Source: Halomonas halmophila (lineage in GTDB: Bacteria; Pseudomonadota; Gammaproteobacteria; Pseudomonadales; Halomonadaceae). From it: 64,000 bases of DNA. The stretch lies in NCBI RefSeq assembly GCF_006540005.1, contig NZ_BJOC01000018.1:1-64000 (forward strand), given 5' to 3'. The notes beneath the pieces are model-generated. The model did not search any database, had not been told where the DNA came from, and saw nothing but the letters and a program-made list of their open reading frames with translations. Positions within the stretch are counted from its first letter, which is position 1. Each line of letters starts with the position of its first letter. Below are positions 39,857 through 48,352 of the stretch, piece after piece. The translations under genes were made by a program, and so were the position numbers.

Positions 39857-40750
39857 ATGAATGCCACCGACCATGGCCTGGCCAATGCCGCGGCCCTGGA
39901 CCTTTCCGATATCGTCGACACCGAACGATATCCCTTGCACCGGCCCGATGACCCGGGGCTGCTCGAGACCATCGAGACGGCCCGCGCCCATCTGGACCGC
40001 GAGGGCTGCGTCGTGCTGCGCGGCTTCCTGCGAGAAGATCGTCTCGAGCGCGTCCGTGAAGAAAGCGCGCGGATGGCCGAGACAAGCTTCTATAACACTC
40101 GCGAGGTCAACGCCTACTTCACCGCCGACGACCCCGAACTACCCGAGAGTGACCCGCGTCGGCTGTTCATGACGCGTACCAGCGGTTTCGTGACCCGCGA
40201 CATGATTACCGCCGATACCCTGATGCATCGGCTCTATGTTTCCAGTGCCATGAAGTCGCTGGTGCAGCGTTGCCTGGGCGAGTCGCGCATCTATGAGTAT
40301 GCCGATCCCTACGCCGGCCTGGTGCTCAATGTACTGCCGGACGGCACCGAGCAGCCGTGGCATTACGATACCAACGAATTCATCGTCACCATGATGACTC
40401 AGCAGCCCGAGGACGGCGGCGTCTTCGAGTACTGCCCCAATATTCGCAACCCCCGGGACGAGAATTATGACGGCGTGGGGGCGGTGATTCGCGGGGAAGA
40501 GACCGAACGCGTTCAGCGGCTCGACCTGCGCCCGGGCGATCTACAGCTGTTCAAGGGGCGCTTCAGCCTGCACCGCGTGACCCGTGTGCAGGGCGACACG
40601 CCACGCCTGACAGCGATCTTCGCCTACTCCCAGGCGCCCGATGTCGTGGGTCGACTGGAGCGTACTCGCCAGCTCTACGGACGGGTCTCGGAGCAGCACA
40701 TGCTGGCCGAGGAACGCCGCGAGAAGCGCACCGACGGCCTGATCGACTGA
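39857..40750 (+). CDS. Fe(II)/2-oxoglutarate-dependent oxygenase (ArpA/BesD-like fold)
   Basis: 297 residues. The iron facial triad is visible as WHYDTNEF (His-x-Asp, about residues 172-174) and the distal His in GRFSLHRVTRV, followed by the 2-oxoglutarate Arg region RLTAIFAY. The blocks MMTQQPEDGGVFEYCPNIR and DLRPGDLQLFKGR resemble the free-amino-acid-acting BesD/ArpA-like group. Halogenases of that group have Gly in place of the Asp; here the Asp is present, so hydroxylation or oxidative demethylation is expected. ATG 39857 follows CAGGAGGG. It leads the LysR-controlled cluster. Confidence 0.88.
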   Translation: MNATDHGLANAAALDLSDIVDTERYPLHRPDDPGLLETIETARAHLDREGCVVLRGFLREDRLERVREESARMAETSFYNTREVNAYFTADDPELPESDPRRLFMTRTSGFVTRDMITADTLMHRLYVSSAMKSLVQRCLGESRIYEYADPYAGLVLNVLPDGTEQPWHYDTNEFIVTMMTQQPEDGGVFEYCPNIRNPRDENYDGVGAVIRGEETERVQRLDLRPGDLQLFKGRFSLHRVTRVQGDTPRLTAIFAYSQAPDVVGRLERTRQLYGRVSEQHMLAEERREKRTDGLID

Positions 40751-40801
40751 CCAGCGGGCCAGCATGGCCCGGCATGACGATATCCCAACGAGGAGAAAGC
40801 G

Positions 40802-42049
40802 ATGAAAATGGACCTGGCGTCCCTGGGGATCCTGCCGCCCACACAGGACCCGGCTGACTGCGAACCCGCCGCCGACGAGATTCCGCGCATCCTGCTGGAC
40901 CGGCTAGGGCGCGTTCGTGCCGAGCTGGCCAGGCGCGATATCACCGCCGCGGTGCTGTTCGATCCCGCCCATGTGCGCTATGCCACCGGCTCGCGCAACA
41001 TGCAGGTCTACAGCTCGCGTAACCCCGCCCGCTACGCCTTCGTACCCGCCGAAGGCCCGGTGGTGCTGTTCGAGTTTTCCGGCTGCGAACACCTGGCCAG
41101 CCACCTGCCCACAGTGGATGAGATCCGCCCGGCCAAGGCCATTTCCTACTACTTCAACGAGAAGAACACCGAGGCGGTCACTCGTGCCTGGGCCGACGAG
41201 ATCAGCGAGCTGGCGCGCCACTGTGGTGGCGGCGAGCGCATCGCCATCGAGAGTGCCACGCCGCAGGCGGCCTTCGAGTTGCAACGTCGCGGTTACCGGG
41301 TACTGGATGCCCAGGAGCCTCTGGAGATAGCGCGTGCCTACAAGGTACCCAACGAAATCAAGATGGTGCGCTCGTCACTGCGTGCCGTGGAAGACGGCGT
41401 GCGCAAACTGGAGGCCAGTATTGCGCCGGGTGTCAGCGAGAACGCGGCCTGGGCCAAGCTGCATGAGCACATCATCGCTACCGACGCCGACTTCGTCGAA
41501 ACGCGCCTGATGAACTCCGGGCCACGGACCAACCCCTGGTTCCAGGAATGCTCCGACCGGATCATTCGCGACGGCGAACTGGTCGCCCTGGACACCGACG
41601 TGGTGGGTCGATACGGCTACTATGCCGATTTCTCGCGTACCTTTCTGTGCGGTGATGGCGAGGCCAGCCCGGCACAGCGCGATCTCTACAAGCTGGCCTA
41701 TGAGCAGATCCGCACCAACATGGAAAACCTCAAACCCGGCGTCAGCTTCAAGGAATATGCCGAACGTGCCTGGCAAATACCTCCCGCCTACCGGGCACGA
41801 CGCTATTTTGCCCTGGCGCACGGTGTAGGCATGAATGGCGAATACCCCTACATCGTTCACCGCGAGGACATCGACGACAAGGGCTACGACGGCATCATCG
41901 CGCCGGGCATGACGCTCTGCGTGGAAAGTTTCATCGGCCATGAAAATGGTGGCGAGGGCGTCAAGCTCGAGGAGCAGCTCTACGTGCGCGACGACGGTCG
42001 CGTCGAACTGCTCTCGGATTATCCCTTCGATGCCCGGTTGATCGGCTAG
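40802..42049 (+). CDS. M24-family metalloenzyme, DddP-like
   Basis: 415 residues: a creatinase-type N-domain (about 30-185) and a pita-bread M24 domain. The metal ligands are recognisable: two Asp in ALDTDVVG, Asp in YYADFSRT, His in LAHGVGMNGEYP, Glu in LCVESFIG and Glu in KLEEQ. Their spacings (+2, +12, +76, +111, +126) equal those I recall for the DMSP lyase DddP (D295, D297, D307, H371, E406, E421). The Asp recalled as DddP's catalytic base (HGVG..D) is Gly here. It is probably a lyase or hydrolase on a related zwitterion, not a proven DMSP lyase. GAGGAG precedes the ATG. Confidence 0.82.
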   Translation: MKMDLASLGILPPTQDPADCEPAADEIPRILLDRLGRVRAELARRDITAAVLFDPAHVRYATGSRNMQVYSSRNPARYAFVPAEGPVVLFEFSGCEHLASHLPTVDEIRPAKAISYYFNEKNTEAVTRAWADEISELARHCGGGERIAIESATPQAAFELQRRGYRVLDAQEPLEIARAYKVPNEIKMVRSSLRAVEDGVRKLEASIAPGVSENAAWAKLHEHIIATDADFVETRLMNSGPRTNPWFQECSDRIIRDGELVALDTDVVGRYGYYADFSRTFLCGDGEASPAQRDLYKLAYEQIRTNMENLKPGVSFKEYAERAWQIPPAYRARRYFALAHGVGMNGEYPYIVHREDIDDKGYDGIIAPGMTLCVESFIGHENGGEGVKLEEQLYVRDDGRVELLSDYPFDARLIG

Positions 42050-42222
42050 CTCGACCCAGGGTCGGTCGTCGGGTCGGCGGCATTCCCTTTTCTCATGGCA
42101 GGCATTCTCAATCCAAGGGCGGGAAATGGGGGAGACCTTGTTACTATCGAAACCCCATAAGCCACTATCCATAAACATGCGAAGCATCGACAGAATCACG
42201 CAATAACGGAGAGAAAATTCAA

Positions 42223-43104
42223 ATGAAGTTTCATATGAAGACCGTCTCATCCGCACTACTGGCCTGTGCCCTTATTCCGGCGAGCCAAGGCCTCATGGCC
42301 CAGGACAAGGAACTGGTCATCGGTACCAACAACTGGGCCGAAAATATCGCCGTCGCCAACATGTGGAAGATTCTGCTGGAGGACGAGTACGGCTACGATA
42401 TTGAACTCTCCAATGTCAGCAAGAATGCGCTCTACGCGGCCATGTCCCAGGGCGACATCGACATTTCCATGGAAATCTGGCTGCCGGTTACCGATAAGCC
42501 CTTCCTCGAGCCCTACAAGGACGAGCTTCAGGTGCACGACGCCTGGTATGAGGGCACTGGACTGGGACTGGTCGTGCCCAGCTATGTCGAGATTGACACC
42601 ATCCCCGAGCTCAAGGAGAACGCGGACCAGTACGAGTATCAGGGCAGCCCTTCGATCTTGGGTATCGACAGTGGCTCCGCGATCGCCGGCCTGACCGACG
42701 ATGCCATCGAGCAGTACGCTTTGCCGCTGTCACAGGTCAACAGCTCAGGCCCCGCCATGATGGCGGCGCTCGACGGTGCCTACGTCAACGAGGAGCCCAT
42801 CGTCGTGACCCTGTGGAGCCCGCACTGGGCCTTCGCCGAGTACGACCTCAAGTACCTGGAGGATCCCAAGGGCGTATATGGTGTGAATGAAACCATCTAT
42901 TGGTTTTCGCGCGGCGACTTCTCCAACGACGACCCCTGGCTGACCGAGGTGCTGAACGCCTGGAAGATGGATGACGATACCCTGGGCGGTCTGATGGCGA
43001 CTATCGAGGAAGTCGGTGATCCCGAGGAAGGTGCCCAGCAATGGATCGATAACCACCGCGACATCATCGATAAGTGGCTGGCCGCCGGCGATAAAACGAA
43101 CTGA
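42223..43104 (+). CDS. Glycine-betaine-type ABC transporter substrate-binding protein (orphan)
   Basis: 293 residues. The first 26 form a signal peptide (KTVSSALLACALIPASQGLMAQ). The mature part is an OpuAC-like binding protein: VIGTNNWAENIAVANMWKILL, then DIDISMEIWLPVTDKPFLE, and late aromatic residues VVTLWSPHWAFAEYDLKYL suited to a quaternary-ammonium cage. ATG 42223 follows CGGAGAGAAAATTC. No permease or ATPase gene is beside it, so it must share a transporter encoded elsewhere. Its place after the oxygenase and M24 genes suggests it captures their substrate. Confidence 0.9.
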   Translation: MKFHMKTVSSALLACALIPASQGLMAQDKELVIGTNNWAENIAVANMWKILLEDEYGYDIELSNVSKNALYAAMSQGDIDISMEIWLPVTDKPFLEPYKDELQVHDAWYEGTGLGLVVPSYVEIDTIPELKENADQYEYQGSPSILGIDSGSAIAGLTDDAIEQYALPLSQVNSSGPAMMAALDGAYVNEEPIVVTLWSPHWAFAEYDLKYLEDPKGVYGVNETIYWFSRGDFSNDDPWLTEVLNAWKMDDDTLGGLMATIEEVGDPEEGAQQWIDNHRDIIDKWLAAGDKTN

Positions 43105-43116
43105 TATCCCATCCCC

Positions 43117-43145
43117 GCGGGGGCTTTCCAGGCCCCGCTGATTTT
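43117..43145 (+). terminator. Terminator after the binding-protein gene
   Basis: A 6-bp stem GCGGGG / CCCCGC (43117-43138) is followed by TGATTTTC, 13 bases after the stop codon. Confidence 0.6.
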
Positions 43146-43284
43146 CGGTCGAGTCTCGCTAATATCTTTCCGGCTAGATGTCACCGGCTCGTGTCCTGCG
43201 GGCCGGTGATCTTGTCATGACTGGTAGACTCCAACCAGCTGGTACAGATTGCCTCTCTTCACGCCGTTCTCGGGGGAGTTTTCC

Positions 43285-43983
43285 ATGTTGACCATCGTGT
43301 CTCTGATCGGTCTCTTGCTGGGTGTCATGACCTGCTTCGCTATTGCTCTGGATATTCGCCAGCGGCCGCAGCACATGGCGGTGATGAACGTCACCTGGCC
43401 AATCACGGGTCTCTACATGCCGGTCTTCGGTTGGTGGGTCTATCGGTCTCTGGGCCGTGCGGCGCTGCCAGTGCCGCATCACGACGATCATCACGTCGCT
43501 CATGATCATCCTGAACACCAGCACCATCATGCTGACAAGCCAAAGTGGCAGGGAGTATTCGTCTCGGCGACTCACTGCGGTGGTGGCTGCACTCTGGGTG
43601 ATTTTGTCGCGGCTCCGCTAGCCACATGGAGTGGCCTGACGTTGTTCGGCTCGCATGTTGGCGGACACTTCCTGCTTACCTTCCTGTTCGCCTATGCCTT
43701 CGGCGTGTTATTCCAGTACCTGCCGATTCGCGCCATGAGCCAACTCTCTGTGCGCCAGGCACTGATCAATGCCGTCAAGGCCGATACATTATCTCTGATC
43801 GCCTTCCAGATGGGCATGTACCTGTGGATGTTGATAGCTCTATCGGTGTTTCTGGATGGTACGATGCATGCATCTTCCCCAGTGTTCTGGTTCATGATGC
43901 AAATCGCCATGCTGGTCGGCTTCATTACCTCGTATCCTGCAAATTGGGCTTTGGTCACACGAGGCATCAAACACGCCATGTAA
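43285..43983 (+). CDS. DUF4396 membrane protein with His-rich segment
   Basis: 232 residues from ATG 43285. One N-terminal helix and three or four C-terminal helices surround a histidine/aspartate-rich stretch (HHDDHHVAHDHPEHQHHH, about residues 77-95). THCGGGCTLGDFVAAP follows, a Cys pair. This is the DUF4396 layout. His and Cys clusters suggest binding of a soft divalent metal, but the function is unestablished. It is separated from the binding-protein gene by a terminator. Confidence 0.85.
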   Translation: MLTIVSLIGLLLGVMTCFAIALDIRQRPQHMAVMNVTWPITGLYMPVFGWWVYRSLGRAALPVPHHDDHHVAHDHPEHQHHHADKPKWQGVFVSATHCGGGCTLGDFVAAPLATWSGLTLFGSHVGGHFLLTFLFAYAFGVLFQYLPIRAMSQLSVRQALINAVKADTLSLIAFQMGMYLWMLIALSVFLDGTMHASSPVFWFMMQIAMLVGFITSYPANWALVTRGIKHAM

Positions 43984-43992
43984 GGACTTTTC

Positions 43993-44916
43993 ATGTTCGA
44001 CCTGATCGGCGATATTCACGGCTATGCGGCCGAGCTCGAGGCCCTGCTCGACAAGCTGGGCTACGAAAAACGGGCCGGCGTCTGGCAACATCCCGAGCGG
44101 CGCGTCATCTTCCTCGGTGACTTCGTCGATCGCGGCCCGCAGCAGGTCGAGACCGTGAATATCGCCCGCGCCATGGTCGAGGGTGGCCACGCCCTGGCGG
44201 TGCTCGGCAACCATGAATTCAATGCCGTGGCCTGGGCGACGCCGGACCCGCAGCATCCCGGCGAATATCTGCGCCCGCATACTGCCAAGAACCGTCAGCA
44301 GCACCAGGTGTTTCTCGATCAGGTCGGCGAGGGCAGTCCGCAGCATCGTGCCATGATCGAGTGGTTCAAGACTCTGCCGGTCTATCTGGAGCTCGACGAC
44401 CTGCGCGTGGTGCATGCCTGTTGGCATCCGGCCAGCCTGGCGGCCATCGCGCCTTATCTCGACGAGCGGGCTGCCCTGCTGCCCGAGGCCTGGGAAACCA
44501 CCAGCCGCAAGGGCAGTGTCGCCTATGAGAGCATCGAAACCCTGGTCAAGGGGCTCGAGATCCCCTTGCCCGAGGGCATGTGCTTCCACGACAAGGATGG
44601 TACGCCGCGTTCGAATGTGCGGATTCGCTGGTGGCGCAGCGACTCGCGGGCCTATCGCGACCTGGCCATGGTGCCGGAGTCGCAGCGCGCCGAACTGCCG
44701 CAACAGGAGGTCGCGGCCGATACCCTGCCCGAGCAGGATGGTCGCAAGCCGATCTTCATCGGCCACTACTGGCTGACCGGTGATCCGGCGCCGCTCAGCG
44801 AGCAGGTCGTCTGCCTGGATTACAGCGTTGCCGGCAGTGGCGGCGGAAAGCTCTGCGCCTACCGCTTCGAGGCTGGCGAGCCGCTCACCGTCGACCGTTT
44901 TGTCTGGGTCACGTAA
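43993..44916 (+). CDS. Calcineurin-like metallophosphoesterase
   Basis: 307 residues with the ordered phosphoesterase motifs GDIHGY, GDFVDRGP, GNHEF, a VVHACWHP block and GHYW near the C-terminus. The substrate is unknown; related proteins are ApaH- or serine/threonine-phosphatase-like. It starts nine bases after the DUF4396 stop and is likely cotranscribed. Confidence 0.93.
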   Translation: MFDLIGDIHGYAAELEALLDKLGYEKRAGVWQHPERRVIFLGDFVDRGPQQVETVNIARAMVEGGHALAVLGNHEFNAVAWATPDPQHPGEYLRPHTAKNRQQHQVFLDQVGEGSPQHRAMIEWFKTLPVYLELDDLRVVHACWHPASLAAIAPYLDERAALLPEAWETTSRKGSVAYESIETLVKGLEIPLPEGMCFHDKDGTPRSNVRIRWWRSDSRAYRDLAMVPESQRAELPQQEVAADTLPEQDGRKPIFIGHYWLTGDPAPLSEQVVCLDYSVAGSGGGKLCAYRFEAGEPLTVDRFVWVT

Positions 44917-44951
44917 CGTCGGGGCATCATCAGGCAACGCGAGGCAACGGC

Positions 44952-45488
44952 ATGCAGATAGTGGATTACCGGCAGTGTGCGGCCAGTGAACTGGAAGCCC
45001 TGTGTTACTCGGTCTTCTCCGAATCGGAGAACGCGGCGGAAGGGCGCATGGTCAGCAAGCTGGTGCGTCAGCTGATCAGTGACACACCCGATCATGACAT
45101 GCAGGGCTGGGTGGCCGTCGATGACGAGAGTCCCGCCGGGCTAGTCTTCTTCAGCCGATTGCGGGTCGGCGAGCGGCCGGACATCTTCATGCTCTCGCCG
45201 CTGGCGGTCGCGACGGCACACCAGCGCACGGGCCTGGGGCAGTCATTGGTCGCGCATGCGCTCGAACAACTGCGGCAGGAGGGGGTATCGATCGTTACCA
45301 CCTATGGCGATCCTGCCTATTACCGCCGGCTGGGCTTTCAGCCATTGCCGCAAACCACGCTGGCCGCCCCGCACGACCTTTCGTTTCCGGAAGGCTGGCT
45401 GGGGCTGTCGCTCACCGAGGAGAGCGTGCCCGAGGTGCCGGGCGACTGCTTCTGCGTCAAGGCCTTCGACGACCCGCTTTACTGGTGA
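44952..45488 (+). CDS. GNAT-family N-acetyltransferase
   Basis: 178 residues. The acetyl-CoA site is SPLAVATAHQRTGLGQSLVAHAL (motif A, Q-R-T-G-L-G), and YGDPAYYRRLGFQPL is typical of the YhbS-like subgroup. The acceptor is unknown. It follows the phosphoesterase by 35 bases. Confidence 0.9.
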   Translation: MQIVDYRQCAASELEALCYSVFSESENAAEGRMVSKLVRQLISDTPDHDMQGWVAVDDESPAGLVFFSRLRVGERPDIFMLSPLAVATAHQRTGLGQSLVAHALEQLRQEGVSIVTTYGDPAYYRRLGFQPLPQTTLAAPHDLSFPEGWLGLSLTEESVPEVPGDCFCVKAFDDPLYW

Positions 45489-45583
45489 CGCCGGCCGTTC
45501 GCCGCCACCGGGATGGAAAAACGTAAGCGGGTTAAGTATCTTGGCGATGTCTGCAACATCCGATTGTCCCGACACGAGGCCAC

Positions 45584-46321
45584 ATGAACCCCACCATCGA
45601 ATTGCTGAAGTCCCACCGCTCGGTGCGCAAGTTCCTCGACCAGAAGATTCCCCGCGAGACGCTGCTCGAGCTGATTCGTGCCGGCCAGAGCGCGGCCACC
45701 TCCAGCCACGTCCAGGCCTACAGCGTCATCCATGTGACGAATCCGGCCAACCGCGAACAGATCGCCGAGCTGGCGGGCGGCCAGCCCTACATCGCCAGCT
45801 GCTCCGACTTTCTGGTCTTCTGCGCCGACATGAAGCGGCCCACCGAGGCCTCCGCGCGCACCGGCGCCGAGGTGACACGCGGCATGACCGAGCAGTTCCT
45901 GGTGGCCAGCGTCGATACCGCGCTGATGGCACAGAATGTCGTCGTCGCCGCGGAATCCGAGGGTCTGGGGATCTGCTACATCGGCGGGATCCGCAACAAC
46001 CCCCAGCCGATCAGCGAGATGCTGCAACTGCCCGACCACGTCTTCCCGGTCTTCGGCCTGTGCCTGGGCTACCCGGACCCGGACAAGCTGCCTGAGGTCA
46101 AGCCGCGCTTGCCGGTCGAGGCCGTCCTCAAGGAAGACACCTACACCGAAGACGCGCAGCATGTCGCCACCTTCGACAGCAACATGAAGCTCTATTACCG
46201 GGGCCGCAGCAGCACCAACAAGGACACCGACTGGTCGCACAACCTGACGCCGCTGTTCAGCACCAAGGTCCGTCCGCACATGCGCGACTTCCTGCTCAAG
46301 CGCGGCTTCGACATGAAATAA
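45584..46321 (+). CDS. nfsA: Oxygen-insensitive NADPH nitroreductase NfsA
   Basis: 245 residues, the NfsA length. KSHRSVRKFLDQKIP and RAGQSAATSSHVQAYSVI bind FMN, and GLGICYIGGIRNNP and FGLCLGYPD are family blocks. It reduces nitrocompounds and quinones by two electrons using NADPH. It stands alone with a 95-base upstream gap. Confidence 0.94.
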   Translation: MNPTIELLKSHRSVRKFLDQKIPRETLLELIRAGQSAATSSHVQAYSVIHVTNPANREQIAELAGGQPYIASCSDFLVFCADMKRPTEASARTGAEVTRGMTEQFLVASVDTALMAQNVVVAAESEGLGICYIGGIRNNPQPISEMLQLPDHVFPVFGLCLGYPDPDKLPEVKPRLPVEAVLKEDTYTEDAQHVATFDSNMKLYYRGRSSTNKDTDWSHNLTPLFSTKVRPHMRDFLLKRGFDMK

Positions 46322-46423
46322 GCCAGGCGGCTTTCCATGCCGTGCCGTTGCAGGGCTGTGTCGAGACGCTGCCCTGTGTTGGGTGGCGAAGCCGGGGCAG
46401 GGCGTTCGATGATGCCATCGCGA

Positions 46424-46978
46424 TCAGCGCAGCGTTGCGGCGATCCATTGCGCCAGATTGTCTTTGGAGAGTGATTGTGGTGCGTAGGAGAGGCGGTAGG
46501 TCAGTGGTGCCATGACGCCGTCCAGCAAGCGCTCGACCGTAGGCAGTGGCGTCTCTCCCCGAGCCTCGGCGCGGGACAATATCAACTGCAGTTGGTGCCG
46601 CTGAGCCTGTAGACAACGCTGGCGCTGCTCCAGGCTGGTGCTGCCCAGGGTATCCGCCAGCATCTGTTGACCGGGGGTGGAGGTCATTTCCTCCATGTAC
46701 TCCCCGGCCCAGGCTATTAGATCGCCTTCCAGAGAACCGGTGTCCGCCACCGGGGTATCAGGCTGGAGCCGTTCGGCGGCCACGTCGGCCAGCAGTTCTT
46801 TCAGGTTGCCCCAGCGACGATAAATCGTGGAGGGCGTCACGCCAGCTCGTTCGGCTATCAACGGAACGGACAGCCTGTCCCGTGGCACTTCCTTGTCCAG
46901 TGTTATCACCGCCTCATGCACGGCGCGCTGTACCCGGGCGCTGCGTCCGCCCGGTCTCACCGCTGGTTTCTCGACCAT
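46424..46978 (-). CDS. TetR/AcrR family regulator
   Basis: 184 residues. The helix-turn-helix is LSVPLIAERAGVTPSTIYRRWGNLKELL at about residues 36-62, interrupted here only by normal turns. It is divergent from an MFS transporter with 88 bases between, and palindromes lie in that gap. It is likely the local repressor. Confidence 0.93.
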   Translation of the reverse strand: MVEKPAVRPGGRSARVQRAVHEAVITLDKEVPRDRLSVPLIAERAGVTPSTIYRRWGNLKELLADVAAERLQPDTPVADTGSLEGDLIAWAGEYMEEMTSTPGQQMLADTLGSTSLEQRQRCLQAQRHQLQLILSRAEARGETPLPTVERLLDGVMAPLTYRLSYAPQSLSKDNLAQWIAATLR

Positions 46979-46990
46979 AATTCCTCTAAC

Positions 46991-47057
46991 GCAAAATATT
47001 TGCTTTAAAGCGTTTTTATCTCTAGGCTCCCAGTATATCGCACATTATTTGCTTTAA
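46991..47057. promoter_or_regulatory. Paired operator sites between tetR and MFS genes
   Basis: GCAAA-ATA-TTTGC (46991-47003) and the perfect palindrome GCTTTAAAGC (47002-47011) overlap. The 11-mer ATTTGCTTTAA occurs at 46998-47008 and again at 47047-47057, just before the MFS start. Two sites 49 bases apart fit TetR control of both divergent genes. Confidence 0.55.
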
Positions 47058-47066
47058 GGAGCCTAC

Positions 47067-48257
47067 ATGGCCACGACAGTCGACACGGTGGTGGAGAACA
47101 CTGCCGCGCCGCGACAACTCGTTTTCTACACGCTGGTGACGGTCGCCTTCCTGGCTGCCTCCGGCGTGCCGACGCCGCTGTACCCGATCTATCAGGCCAG
47201 TTGGCACTTCTCCACGCCGATGCTGACGTTGGCGTTCGCACTCTACATGTTCGCCTTGCTGCTGGCGCTGCTGACCACCGGCAAGCTCTCCGAGTATCTG
47301 GGGCGTCGACCGGTCATTCTGCTTGGGCTGGTGATCGAGATTGCCTCCATGCTGTGTTTCCTGGTCGCGAACGACCTCAATGTTTTGCTGATGGCACGTG
47401 CTCTCCAGGGACTGGCGACCGGTATTGCCACCAGCGCACTGGGTGCTGCCATCATCGATACCGATCCCCGACGCGGTCCCATCCTGGCCAGTGTCGCGCC
47501 GTTCGTCGGCATGGGGCTTGGTGCCCTGGGTTCCGGGCTGATGGTCGACCTGGCGCCCTATCCCATGCGCCTGGGCTTCATCGTGATGACAGGGCTCTTC
47601 ATCTGGCAACTGTTCGGCCTGCGGGGCACGCGGGAGAGCGTCTCGCCACGCTCTGGAGCCCTGTCCTCGCTGCGACCGACGGCTCGCATTCCAGCGCCGG
47701 TGCGGCCGACCTTTCTGCGCGTGATTCCCGCCTGCATTGCCTCCTGGTCGCTGGGCGGTTTCAGCCTGTCGCTGGGGCCGGTGCTGGCCAAGCAGGTCTC
47801 CGGCATGGAGACCGCCATGATCGGCGGCGCCTTGGTCAGCCTGCTCTCGATGATGGGCGCCGTCGGTGTATGGAGCCTGCGTCGGCAGCAGACGCGCAAC
47901 ATCCTGCTGTTATCCAGCATCCTGCTGCCACTGGGGGTGAGCATCGTGCTGATGGGGGTGGCGACTCATAGCATCCTGGCCCTACTGATCGGTTTTACCG
48001 TTGCCGGACCGGGCTTCGGGGGCGGCTTCATGGGCGCCATGCGTGCCATCATGCCGCTGGCCCCGGATGGTGGGCGCGCCGCCTTGATGGCCGTGCTGTA
48101 TGTAGTGAGCTATCTCTCCGCCAGCCTGCCTGCCCTGGCGGCGGGCTTCGCCACCCAGCAGTTCGGGCTGGAGTCGACCGTCTACGGCCTCGGCGGCTAC
48201 GTCATCCTGCTCTCGTTGATGGCGCTCGGGGGTGTGTTGAAGCAGCGTAATGCATAA
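47067..48257 (+). CDS. MFS transporter (drug/metabolite efflux)
   Basis: 396 residues, twelve predicted helices. The loop 2-3 motif reads GKLSEYLGRRPVILLG, the MFS signature. It is divergent from a TetR regulator, the usual layout of inducible efflux pumps. The substrate is unknown. AAGGAGCCTAC precedes ATG 47067. Confidence 0.93.
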   Translation: MATTVDTVVENTAAPRQLVFYTLVTVAFLAASGVPTPLYPIYQASWHFSTPMLTLAFALYMFALLLALLTTGKLSEYLGRRPVILLGLVIEIASMLCFLVANDLNVLLMARALQGLATGIATSALGAAIIDTDPRRGPILASVAPFVGMGLGALGSGLMVDLAPYPMRLGFIVMTGLFIWQLFGLRGTRESVSPRSGALSSLRPTARIPAPVRPTFLRVIPACIASWSLGGFSLSLGPVLAKQVSGMETAMIGGALVSLLSMMGAVGVWSLRRQQTRNILLLSSILLPLGVSIVLMGVATHSILALLIGFTVAGPGFGGGFMGAMRAIMPLAPDGGRAALMAVLYVVSYLSASLPALAAGFATQQFGLESTVYGLGGYVILLSLMALGGVLKQRNA

Positions 48258-48352
48258 GACGCCTCCGTCAGTCGCCAGGAGACGTGGCATACTGTCGGAG
48301 CGATAGCGTGGTGAGCGCCGACAAGGCTTACACCCAGGACCCTATTAGAGTG

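Noticed and set aside
40802..42049. Calling the M24 enzyme the ectoine hydrolase DoeA or the DMSP lyase DddP
   Set aside because: No DoeB neighbour and an unlike N-terminus argue against DoeA; Gly at the expected base position argues against a straightforward DddP.
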